A DNA stretch of 64,000 bases from Terriglobales bacterium (GCA_035651995.1 DASRER010000006.1:124001-188000); one strand, 5' to 3'. Shown: positions 1-8,137, counted from the stretch's first letter. Notes: generated by a model from the sequence alone, not told the origin. Numbers and translations are program-made.

Positions 1-836
1 TGGCCAAGCCCACGCTCGGCCGCTACGAAGTGCTGCGCGAACTCGGCAAGGGCGCCATGGGCGTGGTCTACCTGGGCAAAGACCCGAAGATCAACCGCGA
101 GGTCGCCATCAAGACGCTGCGCTTCGAAGACGAATTCGACGCCGCCGACATGAAGGCGATGAAGGAGCGCTTCTTCCGCGAAGCCGAATCGGCCGGGCGG
201 CTCGTGCACCCCAACATCGTGACCATCTACGACGCCGGCGACGATGGCGACATCAGCTACATCGCCATGGAGCTGCTCAGCGGCACCGACCTGAAAGACT
301 TCACGGCGAAAGAAAAGCTGCTGCCGACGAACGAAACGCTGGACGCCATCGCGCGCGTGGCCGACGCGCTCGACTACGCCCACGGCCAGGGGGTGGTGCA
401 TCGCGACATCAAACCGGCGAACATCATGCGGCTTAAGGACGGCACCATCAAGGTCACCGACTTCGGCATCGCGCGCATCACGTCGCAATCGAAGACCGCG
501 ACCGGCACCGTGATGGGCACGCCGTCCTACATGGCGCCCGAGCAGTTGGCCGGCGCGAAAGTGGATGGCCGCGCCGACCTGTTCTCGCTCGGCGTAACGC
601 TCTACGAGTTGCTCACCGGCGAGAAGCCCTTCACCGGCGAGAGCGTGGCCACGCTGATGTTCCGCATTGCCAACGAGCCGCACCAGCCGATCATGAAGAT
701 TCGCGCCGACCTGCCCGCCGGCTGCGGCGAAGTGATCGACAAGGCGCTGAAGAAGAAGCCGGACGAGCGCTACGCCAGAGGCGCGGACATGGCGAGGGAC
801 ATCAGGAACCTGATGGCACGCGCCGCGGGCGCATGA
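1..836 (+). CDS. Serine/threonine protein kinase (5' edge clipped by one base)
   Basis: A Hanks-type kinase that phosphorylates Ser/Thr on target proteins in the cytoplasm. The window opens with TGGCCAAG, which reads as an ATG start missing its A, giving M-A-K-P-T-L-G-R-Y and about 278 residues. The glycine loop GKGAMGVVY (about residues 16-24), the VAIK lysine (about 38), the catalytic loop HRDIKPANIM, the DFG segment and GTPSYMAPEQ of the activation loop are all visible, so it should be active. It is only a catalytic domain: no membrane segment, PASTA or other sensor follows. A PP2C phosphatase and an FHA phosphothreonine reader lie downstream on the same strand, so this is probably one phospho-signalling module. 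The start is inferred, since its first base lies outside the window. Confidence 0.95.
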   Translation, partial: AKPTLGRYEVLRELGKGAMGVVYLGKDPKINREVAIKTLRFEDEFDAADMKAMKERFFREAESAGRLVHPNIVTIYDAGDDGDISYIAMELLSGTDLKDFTAKEKLLPTNETLDAIARVADALDYAHGQGVVHRDIKPANIMRLKDGTIKVTDFGIARITSQSKTATGTVMGTPSYMAPEQLAGAKVDGRADLFSLGVTLYELLTGEKPFTGESVATLMFRIANEPHQPIMKIRADLPAGCGEVIDKALKKKPDERYARGADMARDIRNLMARAAGA

Positions 837-1070
837 TTGAATATCGGGTCATCGGGCCATCGGGTCATTGGACCGGAGGGTAGGCTGGAGAGCATTCCGG
901 AAGCACTACTGGAGGAAGCAGACGAGACGGTGTTTTGGATCGAACTCTTGATGGAATCCGGACTGTTGCCTGCCAAGCGGCTAGTCCCCTTGCTCAACGA
1001 AGCGTGCGAGCTGACCAAGATCTTCGCCGCGAGTCGCAGAACGTCGTCACGTGGCGCAACCGGCGATTGA
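837..1070 (+). pseudogene. Truncated four-helix-bundle (S23/23S-IVS family) protein remnant
   Basis: The 77-codon frame starts in repeat sequence, then from about residue 20 reads like the C-terminal half of the four-helix-bundle family once called S23 or 23S rRNA intervening-sequence protein. The segments EEADETVFWIELL, a LLPAKRLVPLLNEACELT stretch and IFAASRRT match that family's last two helices. Full-length members are about 110-130 residues, and the first two helices (usually ending in a GANYREA-like segment) are absent. The N-terminus is encoded by the left inverted repeat, so the gene is 5'-truncated and probably dead. Family assignment rests on remembered sequence pattern. Confidence 0.6.
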
Positions 1071-1124
1071 GAGATATCGGGTAAGCTGGGCCCAATGGCC
1101 CGATAACCCGAAGGCCCGATATTC
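839..1124. repeat. Inverted octamer-repeat arms around a four-helix-bundle remnant
   Basis: The left arm (839-874) and right arm (1088-1124) are inverted copies of each other, about 80 percent identical by eye over 36 bases. Each arm is built of 8-base units: ATCGGGTC, ATCGGGCC, ATCGGGTC, ATTGGACC on the left, and their complements on the right. The pair fills the space between the kinase stop (836) and the phosphatase start (1128) and encloses the remnant gene at 837-1070. This looks like a small cassette inserted between two operon genes. The mechanism is unknown. Confidence 0.75.
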
Positions 1125-1127
1125 AAT

Positions 1128-1961
1128 ATGAGTTTCTCCGTCGAAGTCGCAGGCAAGACCGATGTTGGCTGCCATCGCACCAACAACGAGGACAACTTCG
1201 GCTACGACACGCGCTACGGCATCTTCGTCGTGTGCGACGGCATGGGCGGGCAGGCGGCCGGCGAAGTGGCCAGCAAGATGGCCGTCGAAACCGTGCTCAC
1301 CTACTTCAAGCAGTCGGCAAAAAACGGAACGTTCCCGATCATCGGCAAGGAAGTGGAAGGCGTGAGCGACCGGGCCAAGAAACTGGCCAGCGCCATCCAT
1401 CTGGCCAACGAAGCCATCCGGGCGGCCGCGCAGGAGCACGCCGCCAAGCGCGGCATGGGCTCGACCATCGTGAGCGTGTTCGTTGAAGACGGCTTTTTTT
1501 CGGTCGCGCATGTGGGCGACAGCCGCATCTACCTGGTCCGCCACGGCGAGATGCAGCAGCTCACCCAGGACCACTCGCTGGTCATGGAGCAGGTGCGCCG
1601 CGGGCTGCTCACCCGCGAAGAGGCGGAGAAGAGCGAGGCGCAGAACATCATTTTGCGGGCGCTCGGATCGGAAGAACACGAGCCCGATCTCGACGACCAG
1701 ATCGCCCAGCAGGGCGACCTGCTGCTGCTCGCCACCGACGGGCTTACCAAGCTGGTGAGCGACGACAAGATCCTGGAGATCATCAAGCTGGCGCCGTCGC
1801 TCAACGCCGCCGTGGAACAGCTCATTCAGGCCGCCAAGGACGCCGGAGGTGACGACAACGTTACCTGCATGCTGGTGCGTCTTGAGCGCCTGCCGTGGTA
1901 CAAGCAACTATTCAGAGGGTTCCGGCACGCCGGAGGACCGCAATGGCAAAACTCTTTCTGA
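1128..1961 (+). CDS. PP2C-family protein serine/threonine phosphatase
   Basis: A metal-dependent PPM/PP2C phosphatase of 277 residues that removes phosphate from Ser/Thr residues, the natural opponent of the upstream kinase. Family motifs appear in order: TDVGCHRTNNEDNF (N-terminal metal site), CDGMGGQAAGEVAS, GMGSTIV, AHVGDSRIYL, TQDHSLV, LLLATDGLT and GGDDNVT (C-terminal metal aspartates). It has no membrane segment, so it resembles soluble PrpC/Stp phosphatases. It begins right after the right inverted arm of the repeat cassette. Its last codons overlap the start of the downstream FHA gene by 19 bases, which indicates co-translation. Confidence 0.96.
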   Translation: MSFSVEVAGKTDVGCHRTNNEDNFGYDTRYGIFVVCDGMGGQAAGEVASKMAVETVLTYFKQSAKNGTFPIIGKEVEGVSDRAKKLASAIHLANEAIRAAAQEHAAKRGMGSTIVSVFVEDGFFSVAHVGDSRIYLVRHGEMQQLTQDHSLVMEQVRRGLLTREEAEKSEAQNIILRALGSEEHEPDLDDQIAQQGDLLLLATDGLTKLVSDDKILEIIKLAPSLNAAVEQLIQAAKDAGGDDNVTCMLVRLERLPWYKQLFRGFRHAGGPQWQNSF

Positions 1962-2725
1962 AGTTCGAAGCCGCCGTCCTGAAGGAAATCCCGCTCTCCC
2001 AGGGGCTGGTGACGATTGGGCGCCTGCCCGACAACCTGGTGCACATTGATAATCCCGCCGTCAGCGGGCACCACGCCAGGATCCAGTGGGAGACCGATCA
2101 CTACGTGCTCGAAGACAACAACAGCACCAACGGCACGTACGTGAACAATCGCCGCGTGATGAAGGCGACGCTCAACGACGGCGACCAGATCCTGGTCGGC
2201 AAGCACACCCTCGTCTTCCGCGGCAGCATGGAAGAGGAAAAGCCGGCGCACACCACGCAGGCCGTCACGCCGCCGGTCCCCAAGATGGAAGCGACCATGA
2301 TGCTCGACACCAAGAAGGCGAAGGAGATGATGGCCGCCGCCGCGGCGGCGAAGAGCGCGCCTGGCGCGGCCGCCGAAGTCGCGGCCGCCGCCGAAAGAGG
2401 CGTCACCATCGCCACCACCGGCAAGGAGCGCATCGGCACGCTGACCATCATGTCGGGCAAGACCGACCAGTCCAGCTACGTGCTGGCCGGCAAGCTCAGC
2501 GTCATCGGCAAGAGCGACATGGCCAGCATCAAGCTGAAAGGCTGGTTCGCGCCCAAGGTCGCCGCCGTCATCAACCGGCGCGACAACAAGTACTTCATCG
2601 CTGCCTCGGAGAAAGACATCAAGGTCAAGGTCAACGAGGCCGAGATCAGCGGCCAGCACGAGCTCGGCGACGGCGACATCGTGCAAGTCGCCGGCATCAA
2701 GGGCACGTTCTCGTTCAACGAATAG
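1943..2725 (+). CDS. FHA-domain protein with a second FHA-like domain
   Basis: A cytoplasmic phosphothreonine-binding adaptor of about 260 residues. ATG 1943 is chosen because GGAGG lies at 1932-1936; an upstream start at 1895 would read through the phosphatase tail. The N-terminal FHA domain (about residues 20-95) shows the IGR turn, SGHHARI and NSTNGTYVN. After an Ala-rich linker (about 125-155), residues 165-260 form a second, weaker FHA-like fold: it has an IGKS segment and an ELGDGDIVQVAG end but lacks SxxH and NSTNG. Overlap with the phosphatase gene and nearness to the kinase make it a likely substrate or scaffold of that pair. The second domain is inferred from pattern. Confidence 0.88.
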   Translation: MAKLFLKFEAAVLKEIPLSQGLVTIGRLPDNLVHIDNPAVSGHHARIQWETDHYVLEDNNSTNGTYVNNRRVMKATLNDGDQILVGKHTLVFRGSMEEEKPAHTTQAVTPPVPKMEATMMLDTKKAKEMMAAAAAAKSAPGAAAEVAAAAERGVTIATTGKERIGTLTIMSGKTDQSSYVLAGKLSVIGKSDMASIKLKGWFAPKVAAVINRRDNKYFIAASEKDIKVKVNEAEISGQHELGDGDIVQVAGIKGTFSFNE

Positions 2726-2732
2726 GCGCGCC

Positions 2733-3107
2733 GTGCCCGCCCGCACTCCAGCCGAGTGCCACTCCCTGTGGCGCGAGTATCTCCATGCCCGCGACCTCGA
2801 GTCGCTGACCTCCCTTTATGAAGAGGAAGCCGTCTTCATTCGCCCCGGCCAGCCTGCCGTCACTGGCCGCGATGCAATTGGCGAACTGCTGCGCGGCCAT
2901 CTTGAGCAGAACGGCCGCATGGAACTGCGCACAACATGTGTCATCCCCGCCGGCGACATCGCCCTGCTGCGCGGCGAGTGGACCTACAGCGGCGCCGGCG
3001 CCGACGGCAAGCCATTCACAAGTGCCGGCGCCAGCCTTGAAGTCGTCCGCCGCCAGCCCGACGGCACGTGGCGCTACGTGATTGATCTGCCGTTCGGCCC
3101 TGCCTGA
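2733..3107 (+). CDS. SnoaL/DUF4440-like small protein
   Basis: A 124-residue protein of the NTF2/SnoaL cone fold. The N-terminal helix with LWREYLHARDLESLTSLYEEEAVFI, read in part, is followed by a GRDAIGELLRGHL helix and a sheet ending in WRYVIDLPF, the usual DUF4440 layout. GTG 2733 starts 7 bases after the FHA stop, so it probably belongs to the same transcript. Such proteins can be ligand pockets or enzymes of diverse function. No catalytic residue set is diagnostic here, so I assign no reaction. Confidence 0.75.
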   Translation: MPARTPAECHSLWREYLHARDLESLTSLYEEEAVFIRPGQPAVTGRDAIGELLRGHLEQNGRMELRTTCVIPAGDIALLRGEWTYSGAGADGKPFTSAGASLEVVRRQPDGTWRYVIDLPFGPA

Positions 3108-3115
3108 TTCAGCGT

Positions 3116-3147
3116 TCCTCTGCCGCCTCCGCGTCCTCTGCGTCGAG
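3116..3147. repeat. Single arm of a 9-base-unit repeat
   Basis: Tandem units CTCTGCCGC, CTCCGCGTC and CTCTGCGTC lie between the SnoaL-like and dehydrogenase genes. The same unit family occurs at 53532-53611, 60043-60069 and 62645-62764. Confidence 0.5.
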
Positions 3148-3157
3148 GGCCCTCGCT

Positions 3158-3168
3158 CTGCTAAACTG
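3158..3168 (+). promoter_or_regulatory. Putative extended -10 promoter element
   Basis: CTGCTAAACTG contains TGnTAAACT, an extended -10 form, 20 bases before the dehydrogenase start. The identical 11-mer also precedes the M13 peptidase (57828) and the thiolase (60077), which supports a promoter role. Confidence 0.4.
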
Positions 3169-3188
3169 CCGCGTCTTCGGGAGGCACA

Positions 3189-4046
3189 TTGCAAGTCAGC
3201 GACATCAAGACCGCCGGCGTGGTGGGCGCCGGCGCCATGGGCAACGGCATCGCGCACGTTTTCGCGCGCTCGGGCTTCAGCGTGCTGCTCTGCGACGTGA
3301 AGCGGGAATTCCTCGACCGCGCAGTTGCTACGATCGGCAAGAACCTGGAGCGCGAGGTGGCCAAGAGCAAGCTCAGCTCCGCCGAGCGCGACGCCGCCCT
3401 GGGCCGCATCCGCTCCACCACGGACCGCGCCGCGCTTGCCGCCTGCGACTTCATTGTCGAGGCCGCGACCGAGAAGTTCGACATCAAGTCGGAACTGTTT
3501 CGCGCGCTCGATCAGATCGCGAGGCCGGGCGTGATCCTGGCCTCGAACACGTCTTCCATCTCGATCACCAAGCTTGCCGCGCTCACCGGCCGGCCCGAGC
3601 GCGTGATCGGCATGCACTTCTTCAATCCCGTGCCGGTGATGAAGCTGGTGGAGATCATCCGCGGCCTGGCGACGGCCGACGAGACCTTCGCCACGGTGAA
3701 GGCGCTTTCGGAAAAACTGGAGAAGACGCCGGTCGAGGTCAACGACTCGCCCGGCTTCGTCTCCAACCGGGTGCTCATGCCGCTGCTCAACGAAGCCATG
3801 TACGCGGTGATGGAAGGCGTGGCCACGCCGGAAGCGGTGGACGAAGTCTTCAAGCTCGGCATGGCGCATCCCATGGGCCCGCTGACGCTGGCCGACTTCA
3901 TCGGGCTGGACGTGTGCCTCGACATCATGCGCGTGCTGCACTCCGGCCTGGGCGACCCCAAGTACCGCCCCTGCCCGCTGCTGATCAAGATGGTGGACGC
4001 CGGCTGGCTCGGCCGAAAGAGCGGCCGCGGCTTCTACCAGTACTGA
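3189..4046 (+). CDS. 3-hydroxybutyryl-CoA dehydrogenase (first copy)
   Basis: NAD(P)-dependent oxidation/reduction of 3-hydroxyacyl-CoA, 285 residues, the usual length of single-function HBD enzymes. The Rossmann nucleotide site [17 protein letters not shown] is at residues 14-30. SNTSSISIT and [18 protein letters not shown] carry the catalytic His of the His-Glu pair. The C-terminal dimer domain has [17 protein letters not shown] and the end [14 protein letters not shown] 3189 is chosen because GGGAGG lies just upstream and the Rossmann fold follows at once. A second, diverged copy lies at 61743 in a thiolase/crotonase group. This copy stands alone, so its pathway is not fixed by context. 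Confidence 0.93.
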   Translation: MQVSDIKTAGVVGAGAMGNGIAHVFARSGFSVLLCDVKREFLDRAVATIGKNLEREVAKSKLSSAERDAALGRIRSTTDRAALAACDFIVEAATEKFDIKSELFRALDQIARPGVILASNTSSISITKLAALTGRPERVIGMHFFNPVPVMKLVEIIRGLATADETFATVKALSEKLEKTPVEVNDSPGFVSNRVLMPLLNEAMYAVMEGVATPEAVDEVFKLGMAHPMGPLTLADFIGLDVCLDIMRVLHSGLGDPKYRPCPLLIKMVDAGWLGRKSGRGFYQY

Positions 4047-4167
4047 TTCTGACGTCGTGCTGAGCCGAGGCCCGCGCAGCGGGCCGGAGTCGAAGCATCC
4101 TTACCCGACCACAGGTTCTCTGGGTACGCCCGCGACATTTCAGCCACTCGCGTGTTAGATTTCGCCG

Positions 4168-5001
4168 ATGCGAATCCGCTCTCATTTACGTCCTGGCCTG
4201 TGCGCCGCAGCCTTCTTGTTCGCCATCGCCTCCAACGCCGCCACCCGCGGCCCAAAGCAGGGGACTCTGGTCATCGTCGGCGGCGGCCAGCTCGGCCCGG
4301 AGATCATTCAGCGCTTCGTGCAACTGGCCGGCGGCAAGGACGCTAACTTCGTCGTCATCCCGACCGCGTCGGAAGAGCCCACGATTGACCTGGAGAAGAC
4401 GAAGGAGCGCTTTGCGAAGCAGTTCGGCGTGACGAACGTTACCGTCCTCCACACCAAGGACCGCAAGGTCGCCGACTCGAAGCAGTTCACCGAGCCGCTG
4501 CGCCACGCCAGCGCCGTCTGGATTCCCGGCGGGCGGCAGTGGCGGCTGGCCGACTCCTACCTGAACACGCGCACGGAAAAGGAAATCAAGAACGTGCTCA
4601 AGCGCGGCGGCGTGGTGGGCGGCAGCTCGGCCGGCGCAACGATTCAGGGCTCATACCTGGTGCGCGGCGCCGTCGAGGGCAACACCATCATGATGTCGCC
4701 CGGGCACGAAGCCGGGTTCGCGCTGCTGACCGACTCGGCCATCGACCAGCACATCATCACGCGCCACCGCGAAGCCGACCTCGACCCGGTCGTCGAAAAA
4801 TTTCCCAGGCTGCTCGGCATCGGCATCGACGAGGGCACCGCTATCGTGGTGCACGGCGAGAGCTTCGAGGTCATCGGCAAGAGCAAGGTCGCAATCCACG
4901 ACGGCAGGGAGCATGAAGGGAAGAAGTTCTACTTCCTCACCGCCGGGCAGAAGTACGACCTCAAACATCGCGCGGTCATGGCCGCGGCTGGAGACAGGTG
5001 A
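4168..5001 (+). CDS. Exported cyanophycinase-like S51 peptidase
   Basis: A Peptidase_S51 protein of 277 residues. An N-terminal signal peptide (about residues 1-25, hydrophobic CAAAFLFAIASNAA) predicts export. IVGGGQLGPEII starts the catalytic fold, WIPGGRQ precedes the nucleophile elbow GGSSAGA (Ser about 155), and HIITRHREADL and GIGIDEGTAIVV follow as in cyanophycinases. Cyanophycinase cleaves multi-Arg-poly-Asp to beta-Asp-Arg dipeptides. No cyanophycin synthetase is in the window, so this copy may feed on external cyanophycin or cleave another isopeptide. TGTTAGATT just upstream resembles an extended -10. Confidence 0.88.
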   Translation: MRIRSHLRPGLCAAAFLFAIASNAATRGPKQGTLVIVGGGQLGPEIIQRFVQLAGGKDANFVVIPTASEEPTIDLEKTKERFAKQFGVTNVTVLHTKDRKVADSKQFTEPLRHASAVWIPGGRQWRLADSYLNTRTEKEIKNVLKRGGVVGGSSAGATIQGSYLVRGAVEGNTIMMSPGHEAGFALLTDSAIDQHIITRHREADLDPVVEKFPRLLGIGIDEGTAIVVHGESFEVIGKSKVAIHDGREHEGKKFYFLTAGQKYDLKHRAVMAAAGDR

Positions 5002-5008
5002 GCCAACT

Positions 5009-5032
5009 GCGGAATTGCCGAAGCGCCGAATT
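5009..5032. repeat. Octamer repeat, single arm
   Basis: Three consecutive 8-base units: GCGGAATT, GCCGAAGC, GCCGAATT. They follow the cyanophycinase stop and belong to the same unit family as 6476-6565 and 63572-63676, but no inverted partner is visible here. Confidence 0.6.
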
Positions 5033-5066
5033 AAAAACCCACCCAGAAAGGCGGGATAGCCGCAGC

Positions 5067-5540
5067 CTACTTCAGCTCCGATTCATGATAGCGCAGGCAC
5101 TTCCACTCGCCGCCGCGCTTCACCCACACCTCGGTGACGCCCAGGTTGGCGGAGAAGTTCTGCCCTCCCGCCGCGCCGGCCACCTGATTGCTATAGGTCG
5201 CCTGCGCCGCGCTCGCGCCCAGCGGCGTGACCTTCATGCCGGCAATCTTGTAGCTGGTGAGCGTGAACTCGTCCACGCCGCGCAGTGCTGCCTGCTTGTC
5301 ACGCGCCTTGCCGTCAATCCAGATCGCGGTGTGATCGTCGGTGAGCGTTGCCCCGTAGGCGTCCTTCTTCTTAGCCTTGAAATCCTCCCAGGATTGACGG
5401 ATTTTGGCTTCCACGGCTGACGCTGCGCTGGCCGATGCCGCCGCCGGCTTGCCAGGCTTGCCCTCAGGCTGCTTCGCTTCCTGCGCGAGCGCGCTGAGCG
5501 CCAGCGCTGCCACCGCAATCGCCACCATGGTTCGTTGCAT
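5067..5540 (-). CDS. Exported SnoaL/DUF4440-like protein
   Basis: 157 residues. ATG 5540 is preferred over an earlier in-frame start because GGGGAGGAA lies directly before it and a signal peptide follows (MQRTMVAIAVAALALSALAQ). After an Ala/Pro/Lys-rich linker, residues about 45-155 form a SnoaL-like domain: KIRQSWEDFKAKKKDAYGA, DDHTAIW, and a C-terminal TEVWVKRGGEWKCLRYHES strand pair typical of DUF4440. Probably periplasmic. It faces away from the MBL gene with about 125 bases between them. No reaction can be assigned. Confidence 0.75.
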   Translation of the reverse strand: MQRTMVAIAVAALALSALAQEAKQPEGKPGKPAAASASAASAVEAKIRQSWEDFKAKKKDAYGATLTDDHTAIWIDGKARDKQAALRGVDEFTLTSYKIAGMKVTPLGASAAQATYSNQVAGAAGGQNFSANLGVTEVWVKRGGEWKCLRYHESELK

Positions 5541-5666
5541 TGTTCCTCCCCGGTGTTTATTCTCGCGAGAGGCTAATGCCGCAGCGCGCGGGACGTCAAC
5601 GCCCGCATTCACATTCACTATCTAGTTACTGGTTTTCCTCGGTCTTCAGCGGCTATTCTCCCTGCA

Positions 5667-6470
5667 ATGGCGGTAAGCGTCACAGTGCTGGCTTCGGGCA
5701 GCCGCGGCAACTGCGCGGTGGTTTCCAGCTCGCGCACCGCCATTTTGGTGGACGCCGGCATCTCCTGCCGTGAGACCTTCAAGCGCATGCGCTCGGTCGG
5801 CCTCGATCCGCACCGGCTCAGCGCCATCGTCATCTCGCACGAGCACTCCGACCACGTGGACGGCCTCGCCGTGCTTGCCCGCAAGCTGGGCGTGCCGGTT
5901 TACATGACCGAGCCCACCTGCCGCGAGTGGGAGCGCACGCTGAAAGACGCGCAGGACCCCTCGCCCGTTCTGGAGAAGCGCGAGTTCTTCCACGCCGGCC
6001 GCGGCTTTTCGGTGGGCGACATCCAGGTCTTCAGCTTCACCCTGCCGCACGACGCCGCCGACCCGGTGGGCTTCACCTTCCGCGCCGAGGGAGTGAAGGT
6101 GGCCATCGTCACCGACCTCGGATATCTCCCGGCCAGCGTGGCGCAGCAGCTCCAGCGCTGCGACCTGCTCATGATCGAATCCAACCACGACATTGAAATG
6201 CTGCGCGGCGGCCCCTACCCGTGGTCGGTGAAGCAGCGGGTGATGAGCCGCGTGGGCCACCTCTCCAACTCGGCGCTCGCCGATTTCTTCTCCGCCGAAT
6301 ATGATGGAAGCGCAACGTTTGTGGTGCTGGCGCATCTATCAGAGCAGAACAATCACCCGGAGATCGCCCGGCGCGCCGCCGAGCAGGCTCTGGGCCCGCG
6401 CCAGAACCTGGTCCGCAACCGCGTGGTGCTGGCGTCGCAAGCCGCGGCCCTGGCGCCGATCACCTTATAG
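5667..6470 (+). CDS. MBL-fold metallohydrolase, YycJ/WalJ type
   Basis: A 267-residue metallo-beta-lactamase-fold hydrolase. It opens VTVLASGSRGNCAVV (typical of YycJ), followed by LVDAG, the zinc motif HEHSDHVDG (about residues 59-67), LPHDAADPVGF, VTDLGY and ESNHDIEML. Homologues are 5'-3' exonuclease-like proteins linked to DNA repair and, in Firmicutes, to cell-wall signalling. Here it stands alone between two repeat-bearing gaps. The family is clear; the substrate is not. Confidence 0.88.
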   Translation: MAVSVTVLASGSRGNCAVVSSSRTAILVDAGISCRETFKRMRSVGLDPHRLSAIVISHEHSDHVDGLAVLARKLGVPVYMTEPTCREWERTLKDAQDPSPVLEKREFFHAGRGFSVGDIQVFSFTLPHDAADPVGFTFRAEGVKVAIVTDLGYLPASVAQQLQRCDLLMIESNHDIEMLRGGPYPWSVKQRVMSRVGHLSNSALADFFSAEYDGSATFVVLAHLSEQNNHPEIARRAAEQALGPRQNLVRNRVVLASQAAALAPITL

Positions 6471-6475
6471 AGATT

Positions 6476-6565
6476 GCGGAATTGCCGAACTGCGGAACTG
6501 CCGGATTGAACAGCCCGTACAATTCTGAGTGGAGCAATTCGGCACTTCGGCAGTTCCGCAATTCG
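6476..6565. repeat. Inverted pair of octamer arrays
   Basis: The left arm 6476-6507 holds GCGGAATT, GCCGAACT, GCGGAACT, GCCGGATT. The right arm 6536-6565 holds AATTCGGC, ACTTCGGC, AGTTCCGC, AATTCG. The arms are inverted with a 28-base centre that encodes nothing obvious. The structure ends about 30 bases before the next gene and could fold as a cruciform or RNA hairpin. Confidence 0.75.
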
Positions 6566-6594
6566 ACCATGGAGTTCTGGAGCGGCAGCAACGC

Positions 6595-7053
6595 TTGAGT
6601 AAGCCCTGCACAGACGGCGTCATCGGCGGCATCCTGGCGGGATGGCGCTATGACATCTCCGGCCTTGCGCCCGACATGCGCGGCGACTACGAACAGCACT
6701 TCGCCGAGTGCGAGCGCTGCCGCTCGCGCCGCCGCCTGCATCGCCAGATCGATATCGGCCTGATCGTGCTGGCGTCGCTCTCCGCCGTCATGTTCCTGGT
6801 GGCCTACGGCGCGCTGCGCTACTACCTGCCTCGCCACGCCTTCGTGCTGCAGCTGGCGGCCCTGGCCGGTTTCCTGGTCTCCGCTGTCGTGTGGGTGCTG
6901 GTGGCCATTGCCACGCCCGCCCCCACCGTCATGGCCGACGCCGCGCTCATCGGCGCGCGCCGCGTCCACGAAAGACTTCCCGAGGCCGTCCGCGAGCGCC
7001 TGCCGGAAGAGATCAAGGTCCGCATCGGCGAAACCCAGCCACCTGCCTCGTAA
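6595..7053 (+). CDS. Small membrane protein with zinc-finger-like N-terminus
   Basis: About 152 residues from TTG 6595, with GGAGCGG upstream. A longer frame from GTG 6529 would start inside the octamer repeat and is less likely. Residues about 26-40 carry HFAECERC, an HxxxCxxC pattern like anti-sigma zinc fingers. Two hydrophobic segments (about 49-71 and 79-102) predict membrane insertion, followed by a charged tail RLPEAVRERLPEEIKVRIGE. No sigma factor lies beside it, so an anti-sigma role is only a possibility. Confidence 0.6.
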   Translation: MSKPCTDGVIGGILAGWRYDISGLAPDMRGDYEQHFAECERCRSRRRLHRQIDIGLIVLASLSAVMFLVAYGALRYYLPRHAFVLQLAALAGFLVSAVVWVLVAIATPAPTVMADAALIGARRVHERLPEAVRERLPEEIKVRIGETQPPAS

Positions 7054-7135
7054 AGCACTATTCCAGGGCCGCCGTGCTCGATGCCGCTACGGCGAAGCTG
7101 TGCGTCCGCCGCGTCCTCGGCGGCTTGCACGTGAC

Positions 7136-8137
7136 CTACTCGGTCACCATCCCGCCCATCAAATCCGTCACCCGCTCCACCCGATGCGCCACGCACCAGC
7201 GCTCCAGCTGCTCCACGATGCGCTCGGTCGCAGCGGGGTCCCAGTAGTTCGCCGTTCCCACTTCCACGGCCGCCGCTCCGGCGAGCATGAATTCCACGAC
7301 GTCTTCCGCCGTGGTGATCCCGCCCATGCCGATCACGGGAATTTCCACCGCGTGCGCCGCCTCGTACACCATGCGGACGGCGATGGGCTTGATCGCCGGA
7401 CCGGAAAGCCCGGCCGTGACGTTCGAAATCCTCGGCTTGCGCGTCTCGGGATCAATCGCCAGCGCGACGAACGTGTTCACCAGCGAGATGGCGTCGGCGC
7501 CGGCGTTCTCCGCCGCGCGCGCCATCTGCGGAATGCTGGTCACGTTGGGCGAGAGCTTCACGATCAGCGGACGCCGCGCCGCGCTCTTCGCCGCCGACAC
7601 CAGCTCCTCCAGCAGCACCGGATCGGAGCCGAAATGGATCCCGCCGCGCTTCGTATTGGGACACGAAACGTTCAGCTCGTACGCCGCCACGCCCTCGCCG
7701 TCATTCAGCACGCGGATCACTTCTTCGTAATCTTCGCGCGTATAGCCGAACACGTTGGCAATCGCGACCACGTTCTTCAGCTTGCGCAGCAGCGGCAGCT
7801 TCTCCTGCACGAAGGCGCGCACGCCCACGTTCTGCAGGCCGATGGAATTCAGCATGCCCGCCGCGGTCTCGAACAGGCGCGGCGGCGGATTGCCGGTCAT
7901 CGGCTCGCGCGACAGGCCCTTGGTCACGAAGCCGCCCAGCTTGTCGAACGCGACCACGTCCTCGAACTCCACGCCGTAGCCGAACGTCCCGCTGGCCGCG
8001 ATCACCGGGTTCTTCAGTTCGATGCCGCAGAAGCGCACCGTCAGGTCGGGCGGCCCCTGCGGCGAACGCGCGGAGCTGTTCCGGCTCGTGGCCTGGCCCG
8101 CGCCGCTTTGCGGTCTTGAAGAAGAAAAGCCGGCCAT
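7136..8137 (-). CDS. pyrD: Dihydroorotate dehydrogenase, class 1B catalytic subunit
   Basis: Oxidises dihydroorotate to orotate in pyrimidine synthesis; cytosolic FMN enzyme of 333 residues. After a low-complexity N-terminal extension (about 30 residues) come NPVIAASGTFGYG, the substrate loop NSIGLQNVGV, the active-site cysteine region ELNVSCPNTKRGG, LIVKLSPNV, SLVNTF and the phosphate-binding VIGMGGI. The cysteine base marks class 1. Class 1B enzymes normally pair with a PyrK Fe-S subunit, which is not in the window. The start ATG overlaps the stop of the upstream phosphatase gene (TGATG), so translation is coupled. Confidence 0.93.
   Translation of the reverse strand: MAGFSSSRPQSGAGQATSRNSSARSPQGPPDLTVRFCGIELKNPVIAASGTFGYGVEFEDVVAFDKLGGFVTKGLSREPMTGNPPPRLFETAAGMLNSIGLQNVGVRAFVQEKLPLLRKLKNVVAIANVFGYTREDYEEVIRVLNDGEGVAAYELNVSCPNTKRGGIHFGSDPVLLEELVSAAKSAARRPLIVKLSPNVTSIPQMARAAENAGADAISLVNTFVALAIDPETRKPRISNVTAGLSGPAIKPIAVRMVYEAAHAVEIPVIGMGGITTAEDVVEFMLAGAAAVEVGTANYWDPAATERIVEQLERWCVAHRVERVTDLMGGMVTE

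Noticed and set aside
837-1070. Evidence of a nearby 23S rRNA gene from the S23-type remnant
   Set aside because: S23-type genes also occur outside rRNA genes, and no rRNA sequence is present in this window.
6595-7053. Anti-sigma factor
   Set aside because: Only an HxxxCxxC segment supports this; no ECF sigma gene adjoins, so I kept the call as a membrane protein of unknown function.
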